DNA from: a virus
Strand: one strand, 5' to 3'
Length of the DNA stretch: 35,463 nt
Virus record (IMG/VR): IMGVR_UViG_3300006919_000022
Location: 1 to 35,463 of that record
Both the position numbers and the translations under genes were made by a program. Positions 22,454-28,568 of this stretch are shown here, piece by piece. Position 1 is the stretch's first letter. Each line of letters begins with the position of its first letter. The notes under the pieces were generated by a model. The model was not told the DNA's origin. It worked only from the letters and a program-made list of their open reading frames with translations, and made no database searches.

Positions 22454-23062
22454 ATGGGACAGACTAAGCAACGTGTAAATAAAACTAACGCAAGGCAGCG
22501 CGGCAGAGATGCGGCTGGCCATGTTAAGGCGGGTGAGGATGCGTTCGCGATTAGCGCGGGCGTGTGGGGACAGTTGGCGCCGCTAGATCGGATAGCGCGG
22601 GAGAAGACGGCGAGGTGGGGCGATACGCTGCCCAGCTTGGTGGAGCCTGAACTGGCGGGACGGTTTGAGGCGGCCTACGAGCGGCTGAAGGAGCTGGTGG
22701 AGGCTAACGACGTCGTGGGCGTGAATAAGGTTGCCGCGCAGCTCATGAGGGCGTGGGACGTGCTAGAGCAGACCGCAGAGGCTGCGGGGCACAAGCCGCT
22801 ACCGCCGCACGCGTATTGCGTGGAAATTGACGGCGGGATAACATGCTTTGCGATGCACGGGTGGGCGGAGCTGCGTAAGAAGCACCCGCACTGGTGCGTG
22901 TACAGCTTTGAAGACGCGGCGCGGTTGCTGCGGTTCGATTGGACGGAGAAGATGCTAAACGAGGCGTACAGCGCGTTCCCGGATGCGAAGGTGACGCGCG
23001 TCATGCGTGATGGTGACAGCCGGATCAACTGGGATCTCGGCGGCGATGACATACCGTTTTAG
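22454..23062 (+). CDS. Unknown protein ending in an SSB-like tail (GDDIPF)
   Basis: 202 aa from ATG 22454 with GGGGAG upstream (a GTG at 22430 would add 8 residues). The N-terminus is basic (QTKQRVNKTNARQRGR), residues 60-115 are helical, and residues 120-185 are an aromatic/Cys-containing alpha-beta region (HAYCVEIDGGITCFAMHGWA). The last six residues, GDDIPF, almost equal the SSB C-terminal tip DDDIPF, which binds many replication enzymes. The protein itself does not look like an OB fold. It may imitate SSB to recruit host replication proteins; this is inference from the tail. Confidence 0.65.
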   Translation: MGQTKQRVNKTNARQRGRDAAGHVKAGEDAFAISAGVWGQLAPLDRIAREKTARWGDTLPSLVEPELAGRFEAAYERLKELVEANDVVGVNKVAAQLMRAWDVLEQTAEAAGHKPLPPHAYCVEIDGGITCFAMHGWAELRKKHPHWCVYSFEDAARLLRFDWTEKMLNEAYSAFPDAKVTRVMRDGDSRINWDLGGDDIPF

Positions 23063-23072
23063 GAGGTAGGAG

Positions 23073-23339
23073 ATGAACAGGTCAGAGATATTGCAGGAAG
23101 CAGAGCGGCTGATAAGCGGTGATCGTGCGGACGATTACGGCGACGCAAAGCGGAACTTTTTAGACATTGCGGCGTTGTGGTCGTCATATCTGGACGAGGA
23201 TATCACCGTCGTTGACGTGGCGAACATGATGATGCTGATGAAGATTGCGCGGACAAAGAAATCACCGGGCAAGGCGGATAGCTGGGTCGACATCTGCGGC
23301 TACTCAGCGCTAATCGGGGAGATCAAGACGGATGGCTAG
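23073..23339 (+). CDS. DUF6378-like protein
   Basis: 88 aa, GGAGG ribosome site. The order R-A-D-D-Y-G, N-F, I-A-A-L-W-S-S-Y-L, D-V-A-N-M-M-M-L-M-K-I-A-R, then D-S-W-V-D-I-C-G-Y-S-A-L is that of a common small all-helical phage family annotated DUF6378, of unknown function. The arrangement recalls MazG-type helical folds, but the nucleotide-binding acidic motif is not evident. Its end overlaps the small terminase gene by 8 bases. Confidence 0.75.
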   Translation: MNRSEILQEAERLISGDRADDYGDAKRNFLDIAALWSSYLDEDITVVDVANMMMLMKIARTKKSPGKADSWVDICGYSALIGEIKTDG

Positions 23340-23772
23340 AAGCGAGATAGCAACAGCAAAGCTGGCAGCGTTGGACAAGGTGGGAGAGGATGACCTGTTC
23401 GAGCTACTGGCGACGGGAACGTCAATGCGTGACCTGTGCAAGCAGCACGACGTAGGGCATAAGCTGTGGTATCGCTGGCTCGATAGCGCGCCTGGGCGTC
23501 GTGACAGGTACGAGGCAGCGCTGATGGAGGCTGCGCATTATTTCGCAGACAGAGCGGTTAAGACAGCGCAGATGACGGATCCATCAACGGTCAACGCTGA
23601 CCGGCTAAAGGTCGACACGGACAAGTGGATCGCGTCCAAGCTGAACAGCCAATACGACACGCGGCAGAAGGACGTCGCGATTAACATCAGCGTGAACGAT
23701 TTGCACGCGCAGGCAGCGCAGTTGCTTGGCGACGTGATCGAAGGGGAAGCGGAGGACGTGAGCGATGATTGA
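23332..23772 (+). CDS. terS: Terminase small subunit (Sf6-like)
   Basis: 146 aa. The N-terminal half is a helix-turn-helix DNA-binding region (DLFELLATGTSMRDLCKQHD, then LWYRWLDSAP), followed by a helical oligomerisation core (ALMEAAHYFADRAVK) and the NADRLKVDTDKWIASKLN block typical of Sf6/P22-like small terminases. The acidic tail (EGEAEDVSDD) would touch the large subunit. It recognises the packaging start on phage DNA. It lies 328 bases before the large subunit gene. Confidence 0.85.
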   Translation: MARSEIATAKLAALDKVGEDDLFELLATGTSMRDLCKQHDVGHKLWYRWLDSAPGRRDRYEAALMEAAHYFADRAVKTAQMTDPSTVNADRLKVDTDKWIASKLNSQYDTRQKDVAINISVNDLHAQAAQLLGDVIEGEAEDVSDD

Positions 23773-24100
23773 CGGTGAAAACACGCATCGGCATACGAAC
23801 GCGGACGCGTGCGCGCGCGTAACTGAACAGGCGTTCAATTGCAACCGTTTGACACAACATCTTGTGCCATTGCGCGCCGCGCATAGCTCGATAATACGAT
23901 GCATCGCGCAAACGCCTTATTTATATGTCGTATGCAAGAAGTGGAATTTAACATAATCGACATTATACGAGTGATCTATGCGCCTCGCGCATATCTGTGC
24001 CGCGAATCGCGTTTTGACCCCCCCCTTCTCGCGCGGCGACCCGGTGCAAATATCAATGACCTCCCCACAGCTCCCCGTAAAAAAAATTTAGGAGATCCCC
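23773..24100. other. 328-bp non-coding gap between terminase genes
   Basis: No convincing gene: short frames starting at 23765 and 23899 have no proper ribosome sites and unusual composition. It contains CACAA-CATC-TTGTG (23853-23866), the palindrome CGATGCATCG (23897-23906), an AT-rich stretch (23915-23975), a run of eight C (24018-24025) and a possible promoter for the large terminase (TTGCGC 23870-23875, 16 bases, TAATAC 23892-23897). Non-coding DNA between terminase genes is a usual place for a pac or cos site; this remains to be shown. Confidence 0.4.
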
Positions 24101-25519
24101 ATGTCACAACGCCCCCCTGAAAATCCGTTTCTCACGCTGATGAAGCGCTACCGTGATGACCCTGTCACGTTTGCCCATGAGGTCATCGGTTTGCAGCCTG
24201 ACGAGTGGCAGGAGGAGCTGCTCCGCGCCATCGCGGATCCAGAGAAGCGCCGCATCACCGTTCGATCTGGCCACGGCGTCGGCAAGTCCACGGCGGTCGC
24301 GATGGCCGCGATCTGGCACGTCCTGATGCGCGTGCCGTCGAAGACGGTTGTCACGGCCCCCACGTCGTCCCAATTGTTTGACGCCTGTTTCGCCGAAATG
24401 AAAAATGTGGCCAAGCGGCTAAAGCCCCCCTTTGATAAATTGTTGGAGATTAAATCGGACCGCATTGAATTGAAAAGCCAACCCGAGGCCACGTTTATTT
24501 CGTGCCGGACGTCCCGCGCCGAGCAGCCGGAGGCGTTGGCCGGCGTTCACAGTGAGAACGTGTTGCTCATTGCCGACGAGGCTAGCGGTGTCCCGTCGGC
24601 CGTGTTTGAGGCTGCCTCTGGGTCGATGTCCGGCCACAATGCGACCACGGTGCTGACGGGCAACCCCACGCGAAACACGGGGTTTTTCTATGACACGCAC
24701 AATCGGCTGCGCGATGATTGGTACACGATGCATGTGAGCTGCGTTGACAGCAAGCGCGTGTCCGACGATTTCGTCGAGGACATGAAGCGGCGCTACAGCG
24801 AGGACAGCCCCGCGTATCATGTGCGCGTCCTGGGCAACTTTCCCCCGTCTGAGGAGGATACTGTGATCCCTGTGGCGCTGATTGAACACGCGATGGCCAA
24901 CGACATCAAGATCCACGACGAGACGATGGGGTTTTGGGGCTTGGACGTCGCCCGACAGGGCAACGACAGCAGCGTGCTATGTAAGCGGCAGGGTCCCGTG
25001 ATCCACCCGCTCACGGTCTGGCGAAATCTCGATTTGATGCAGCTCACGGGCGCCGTCAAGGCCGAGTGGGACGCGACCCCGCCGTCCAGGCGCCCCTTGG
25101 AGATCATCGTGGACAGCAACGGCTTTGGTGCGGGTGTATTGGACCGCCTGCGCGAGCTGGGGCTGCCCGCGCGTGGATTGAACGTGTCTGAGAGGGCCAC
25201 GCAAAAGGAGACGTACCTGAACACGCGCGCTGAGCTGTGGTTTAAGTGCAAGACGTGGCTGGAGGGTATGGACGTTAAGCTGCCGCGCGATGACGCGCTG
25301 TATGCGGAGCTAGCGGCGCCCCGGTATCACTTTACGAGCGCGGGCAAGCTGCAAGTGGAATCGAAGGAGGCGATGAAAAAGCGCGGCGTGGCATCGCCCG
25401 ACCGCGCTGACGCCGTGTGCCTGGCGCTGGCCAATGACCACACGACGATGGCCTACGGAAGCGCGTCGAGCGGCTCATGGAGCCGCCCGTTGAAGCGTGG
25501 AATACGCGGTGTTGTTTAG
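24101..25519 (+). CDS. terL: Terminase large subunit
   Basis: 472 aa, TAGGAG ribosome site. The ATPase half has Walker A SGHGVGKST (56-64) and Walker B VLLIADE (154-160), with TGNPT as the coupling motif (185-189). The nuclease half has the RNase H-type acidic residues: Asp281 (GLDVARQG), Asp337 (VDSNGFG) and Asp435 (SPDRADAVCLA). It pumps DNA into the procapsid through the portal and cuts it. Length and motifs are normal. Its stop overlaps the stop of the convergent HNH gene by 3 bases. Confidence 0.95.
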   Translation: MSQRPPENPFLTLMKRYRDDPVTFAHEVIGLQPDEWQEELLRAIADPEKRRITVRSGHGVGKSTAVAMAAIWHVLMRVPSKTVVTAPTSSQLFDACFAEMKNVAKRLKPPFDKLLEIKSDRIELKSQPEATFISCRTSRAEQPEALAGVHSENVLLIADEASGVPSAVFEAASGSMSGHNATTVLTGNPTRNTGFFYDTHNRLRDDWYTMHVSCVDSKRVSDDFVEDMKRRYSEDSPAYHVRVLGNFPPSEEDTVIPVALIEHAMANDIKIHDETMGFWGLDVARQGNDSSVLCKRQGPVIHPLTVWRNLDLMQLTGAVKAEWDATPPSRRPLEIIVDSNGFGAGVLDRLRELGLPARGLNVSERATQKETYLNTRAELWFKCKTWLEGMDVKLPRDDALYAELAAPRYHFTSAGKLQVESKEAMKKRGVASPDRADAVCLALANDHTTMAYGSASSGSWSRPLKRGIRGVV

Positions 25520-26214
25520 CGTTGGAACGGGTCGTGCTGGTAGCAGGTCCTGTTCCAGTAGAACATTAGCCCCTCATCGACCATTAACTTGATAAACTTG
25601 TTTATGGTGCGTTCGGACGCGCCAATTTGAGCGCTGGCTTCTTTTTTTAGCTGCGCTCTTCTAACTGTTCCGTTATGCGACGACATTATCTGCTTGATCA
25701 CGAAGAAATAGTCTTCACGGTTGTTAAATGAGCGCATCTCATACGCCTTAGCTTTTTCGTAAACCTCGCCCCCAAGTGGCACGATAACGAGCTTTTCCTC
25801 AACGCCATCGCTTGTGGTTATCTTTATTGGCACTTGGATGCTCTCAATCTCGTATCCGTAGCCGTCTATAGTGTCTGCGATGCTAGATAGAAACACGTTT
25901 AAAAGTTTGCCAGTTGATACCTGTGTTGACTTCATCGCGTTGCGTACTTTTTCGGCTTTTCTGCTTGCGGTCGCGAGTAGCAGCCCCTCGTGCATTCGCG
26001 GCAGCCTGTTTCCAGATTTCTGCGAATTACATTTTAAGCAGCTCAGCGCGAGATTCTCAATATCACAGCTCCCGCCCGCGCACTTAGGCACAATGTGATC
26101 AATATGATATTCGTTAACAGCAACGTCGTTTCTGCAATATGCGCACTTATTGTTCCACGCATACTTAATTGCGTTTTTCTCTGACTGCGTCAGCTTTCTG
26201 CGTTGTAGCGTCAT
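25516..26214 (-). CDS. HNH endonuclease with C-terminal winged-helix-like region
   Basis: 232 aa on the minus strand. The nuclease core is at residues about 20-75: CAYC, YHIDHIVPKCAGG, IENLALSCLKCNSQKSG, a classic zinc-stabilised HNH. Residues about 175-220 (VIKQIMSSHNGTVRRAQLKK, then IGASERTINKFIKLMVDEGL) look like a helix-turn-helix/winged helix. The DNA is clearly AT-richer than the flanking terminase and head genes, a sign of separate acquisition. It faces the large terminase and overlaps it, as many free-standing homing nucleases do. The ribosome site is the extended AAAAGAGGAGAA shared with the early operon. Confidence 0.88.
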   Translation of the reverse strand: MTLQRRKLTQSEKNAIKYAWNNKCAYCRNDVAVNEYHIDHIVPKCAGGSCDIENLALSCLKCNSQKSGNRLPRMHEGLLLATASRKAEKVRNAMKSTQVSTGKLLNVFLSSIADTIDGYGYEIESIQVPIKITTSDGVEEKLVIVPLGGEVYEKAKAYEMRSFNNREDYFFVIKQIMSSHNGTVRRAQLKKEASAQIGASERTINKFIKLMVDEGLMFYWNRTCYQHDPFQR

Positions 26215-26244
26215 TGTTCATTCTCCTCTTTTTATGCTGTCATG

Positions 26245-26259
26245 TTAATAGATTGTTAA
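26245..26259. promoter_or_regulatory. CtrA-like box C (perfect TTAA-N7-TTAA)
   Basis: TTAA (26245-26248), seven bases, TTAA (26256-26259) is an exact match to the CtrA consensus in both orientations. On the minus strand it lies 30 bases before the HNH start codon. On the + strand it sits next to a possible promoter for the small RNA candidate (TAGACA 26262-26267, 17 bases, CATATT 26285-26290), where the box would be just upstream of the -35 element. Confidence 0.55.
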
Positions 26260-26261
26260 CA

Positions 26262-26290
26262 TAGACACAAGTACCATTTTCAGGCATATT
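26262..26290 (+). promoter_or_regulatory. Possible promoter of the small RNA candidate
   Basis: TAGACA (26262-26267; 5 of 6 to TTGACA), 17-bp spacer, CATATT (26285-26290; 4 of 6 to TATAAT). Transcription would begin at about 26297, which is just at the 5' side of the first hairpin stem. The CtrA-like box C ends two bases before it. Confidence 0.4.
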
Positions 26291-26291
26291 C

Positions 26292-26375
26292 TTGGCAGCG
26301 GCTTCTCTTACTCCTCCCACAAGCCGTAGAGCCAAAAGCTCCCCCGCGCTGATCTCCCACGGCGCGGGGTTTATT
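26292..26375 (+). ncRNA. Candidate 'cuckoo'/CcsR-like small RNA with anti-SD loops
   Basis: Two hairpins. Hairpin 1: CGGCTT (26299-26304) pairs perfectly with AAGCCG (26321-26326), extendable by TTGGC/GCCAA (26292-26296, 26331-26335); its 16-base loop contains ACTCCTCCCAC. Hairpin 2: CCCCGCGC (26342-26349) pairs with GCGCGGGG (26362-26369) around a loop containing CTCCCAC, followed by TTTATT as a terminator tail. Both loops therefore show C-rich anti-Shine-Dalgarno motifs. Alphaproteobacterial CcsR/'cuckoo' RNAs are known as short two-hairpin RNAs with CCUCCUCCC in the loops; the first loop matches 8 of 9. A promoter is present upstream. Host versions usually follow DUF1127 genes; none is here. 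Confidence 0.5.
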
Positions 26376-26424
26376 ATGCCCTGTTTTCATGTATTATGTG
26401 CATAACGAGCAGAGGGTTACCGAT

Positions 26425-26589
26425 ATGCCAAAAAAGGGCTTATATGCGAATATTCACGCTAAGCGTAAGCGTATTGCGAAGGGCAGCGGCGAAAAGATGC
26501 GCAAGCCGGGAAGCAAGGGCGCGCCGAGCGCTAAGGCGTTCAAGGCGGCTGCCAAGACGGCTAAGAAGAAATCAAAGGGTAAGAAGTGA
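26425..26589 (+). CDS. Small basic protein (MPKKGLYANI family)
   Basis: 54 aa from ATG 26425 (GAGG upstream); an upstream in-frame ATG at 26389 has no ribosome site and falls just after the RNA hairpin. The sequence MPKKGLYANIHAKRKR followed by an Arg/Lys/Ala-rich tail is a small basic protein I recognise from many marine podoviruses, usually near packaging and head genes. It carries a very high positive charge and probably binds DNA, perhaps as a packaged or head-associated protein. Function is not established. Confidence 0.7.
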   Translation: MPKKGLYANIHAKRKRIAKGSGEKMRKPGSKGAPSAKAFKAAAKTAKKKSKGKK

Positions 26590-26690
26590 TGTCCGCAACA
26601 ACGACAACTGGATTTAAGCCGTGCAAGGGCTGCAAGACGATTTCGAAATGCCGCGCGGGCGGTAAGTGCTACGGAAAGGCGCAGAAGTGA
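26589..26690 (+). CDS. 33-aa four-cysteine microprotein
   Basis: ATG overlaps the previous stop (TGATG). The 33 residues include C12-x2-C15-x5-C21-x5-C27 among Lys and Gly (KPCKGCKTISKCRAGGKC), a pattern suited to binding one zinc ion. It lies in a string of coupled small genes before the virion genes. The short length is a risk, but frame coupling and the Cys spacing support a real gene. It could be a zinc-ribbon-like nucleic-acid binder. Confidence 0.6.
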   Translation: MSATTTTGFKPCKGCKTISKCRAGGKCYGKAQK

Positions 26691-26694
26691 TGTA

Positions 26695-26886
26695 ATGTTC
26701 ACCGCGGTTGTTCTTCTCTGCGCCCAGGCAAATTGTTTTGCGATAGGCGGCCCAGCGTTTAAGACGGAGGATGAGTGCGCGGTGGATTTTATGATGAACG
26801 GGGTCCCGGCCCTACAATACAAATACCCAGCGCACGAGATCATAGAGGTCCAGTGCTACAGATGGGAAGAAAAGGTGAAATCGTAA
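26695..26886 (+). CDS. Small putative exported protein
   Basis: 63 aa. The N-terminus (MFTAVVLLCAQANCFAIGG) is a short hydrophobic stretch like a signal peptide without much positive charge. The rest is acidic with Cys (KTEDECAVDFM, EVQCYRW), which could form a disulfide outside the cytoplasm. No family recognised. If exported it could act in the periplasm, for example against superinfection; this is speculation. Confidence 0.5.
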   Translation: MFTAVVLLCAQANCFAIGGPAFKTEDECAVDFMMNGVPALQYKYPAHEIIEVQCYRWEEKVKS

Positions 26887-26887
26887 T

Positions 26888-27754
26888 ATGGGTTTTTTTG
26901 ACGATCTAGCGATGGGGCTTGGGTTCAAGGAGCGCACCCAAGATTATGACGCCCGCACGGCCAAGACAATTGCCGCCCAGGACGCCTACAAAAGCTCTGG
27001 CGGATCAGAGGCGCAAAAGGCACACGCTATGCTTATGGCGCGTAAAAATTTCGACGTCAACAGCGCGACCGGCAACGCTCGGACCTTCCTAGACCGCGCA
27101 GGCGCCAGAGGCGGGTACTCCCCCGGCGCCTACAGGCCCGCGGTGGCGCAAGACGACCGTCCGTTCATGCAGCGGCTGTTCACTAGCCCACAGGGCGCGG
27201 CTAGCCCTAATCCCTACGCTATCGGCCCTGCGTCGTTCAGCAAACCGCTACCCATGCCCGGATTGCTTGGCATCCTTGGCTATGCCTCGGGGCTGCTAGG
27301 GCCGAAAGAGCCGGGGACAGTTTCAGCGCCTGAAGGGCCAATGCGCGTGCGTCCGGCGGGCTACACGCCGCCACCAGCGCAAGTTGCGCCTAATATTGCG
27401 CTGCAACGGTTTGAGGCGCCCGACGCGAGAGCGATCCGCGCGGCAGAAGCTGCAAGATATTACACTGGCGCGGTGCCTGTGGCCGGCATGACCGACGACA
27501 TGATGGGACTACCGACAGGGCCTGTGACCACTACATCGCTCCTAGATGACTACGACTACCTGATGGATGATGGCATGCCCGCGGCAGTTGGACTTGCGCC
27601 AGAAACGTCTGACGCGCCTGCTGCTACGCCTGACCCAGAATATGAAGCATTTGTTGAGGCTGCAAAGCAAGATCCTATGTATGTTGGGATTGTAGATAAC
27701 CCAGAGGCGATGCGTAACATCTACAACATGTACAAAGATCAGATGGGTCAATAA
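26888..27754 (+). CDS. Unknown virion-module protein
   Basis: 288 aa. It starts MGFFDDLAMGLGFKERTQDY; the first 60 residues are helical, while residues 75-190 are Pro/Gly/Ala-rich with low complexity and little predicted order. The last 80 residues are acidic and helical, ending YNMYKDQMGQ. No domain recognised. It lies between the small basic genes and the transglycosylase-like gene, so it may be a minor virion or internal protein. Its stop overlaps the next start (TAATG). Confidence 0.55.
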   Translation: MGFFDDLAMGLGFKERTQDYDARTAKTIAAQDAYKSSGGSEAQKAHAMLMARKNFDVNSATGNARTFLDRAGARGGYSPGAYRPAVAQDDRPFMQRLFTSPQGAASPNPYAIGPASFSKPLPMPGLLGILGYASGLLGPKEPGTVSAPEGPMRVRPAGYTPPPAQVAPNIALQRFEAPDARAIRAAEAARYYTGAVPVAGMTDDMMGLPTGPVTTTSLLDDYDYLMDDGMPAAVGLAPETSDAPAATPDPEYEAFVEAAKQDPMYVGIVDNPEAMRNIYNMYKDQMGQ

Positions 27755-28038
27755 TGGCGGAGAAAAAAGATGCTAGGCTATCTCGCGTCGGCGTATCTGG
27801 CTATAACAAGCCAAAGAGAACGCCGAAACACCCGACGAAATCGCACGTCGTCGTGGCTAAAGAGGGCAGCAAGGTCAAGACTATACGTTTTGGTCAGCAA
27901 GGCGTGTCTGGCGCTGGGAAAAGCCCTAAAACGGCATCTGAAAAGGCACGCAAAAAATCTTTTAAAGCGCGTCACGCGAAAAACATAGCTAAGGGCAAAA
28001 TGTCCGCGGCATACTGGGCAGATAGGGTTAAGTGGTGA
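27754..28038 (+). CDS. DUF5872-like basic protein
   Basis: 94 aa. The conserved order R-L-S-R-V-G-V-S-G-Y-N-K-P-K-R-T-P, H-P-T-K-S-H-V-V-V-A-K, T-I-R-F-G-Q-Q-G-V, and the C-terminal K-S-F-K-A-R-H-A-K-N-I with AAYWADRVKW is that of a small basic family very common in marine phages (DUF5872 as I recall). Function is not established; its frequent place near portal and terminase genes suggests a head or packaging role. Confidence 0.75.
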   Translation: MAEKKDARLSRVGVSGYNKPKRTPKHPTKSHVVVAKEGSKVKTIRFGQQGVSGAGKSPKTASEKARKKSFKARHAKNIAKGKMSAAYWADRVKW

Positions 28039-28568
28039 TGGATACCGATTTTCGTAAGGCAATGCGCGACAGCGAGAGCAGCGGCATCAGTAACACGCTG
28101 CTAGAGCTAGAGGACGGCCGTCGCATGGCGGGGTTTTACCAATTCAGCGATGCACGCCTAAAAGATTTTAAGAAAGAAACGGGAAAGAAATTCACCCGCG
28201 ATGAGTTTTTGCGCGACCCCGCCTTGCAAAAAGAGGTCATGGACTGGCACGAGGGCGATATAATGAAATACGTCATCGACAACGGATTGGATTACTACAT
28301 CGGCCAAAATGTCGCAGGCGTAAACATCGATCCGGCGGCATTGACGGGTATGGCGCACCTAGGCGGACGCTTGGGGATGCGCGAGTTTCTTGAGACAGGC
28401 GGTCAATATGACCCCGCCGACAAATTTGGCACGAAAATTTCGGATTACGGCAAAAAGTTTTCTGGTTTGGATATGTACGGCCTGACGCCGTCATCTCCGC
28501 GCCCAAAATTGCGCCCCGGAACGACGTCGCCCCGACCAAAACTTAGACCAATAGGATTGCTAGACTGA
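28038..28568 (+). CDS. Virion-associated lytic transglycosylase-like protein
   Basis: 176 aa from ATG 28038 (TGATG overlap). It has a lysozyme-like pattern: R-D-S-E-S-S-G with candidate catalytic Glu13, then MAGFYQFSDARL (about 35-46), a long helical part, then GMAHLGG (about 108-114) and DPADKFGTKISDYGKKFSG. Similar proteins in Rhodobacter-type phages are annotated as transglycosylases; they would open the peptidoglycan locally during DNA entry. The C-terminal 25 residues are Pro/Arg/Lys repeats (PRPKLRPG, PRPKLRPI), likely a flexible tether. No signal peptide. Confidence 0.7.
   Translation: MDTDFRKAMRDSESSGISNTLLELEDGRRMAGFYQFSDARLKDFKKETGKKFTRDEFLRDPALQKEVMDWHEGDIMKYVIDNGLDYYIGQNVAGVNIDPAALTGMAHLGGRLGMREFLETGGQYDPADKFGTKISDYGKKFSGLDMYGLTPSSPRPKLRPGTTSPRPKLRPIGLLD

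Noticed and set aside
23765-24120. Two short + frames (63 and 73 codons) between the terminase genes
   Set aside because: No ribosome sites, composition unlike the neighbours, and they overlap each other in different frames.
24419-24916. Long minus-strand frame (165 codons) opposite the large terminase gene
   Set aside because: A shadow of the terminase, His/Arg-rich and without a ribosome site.
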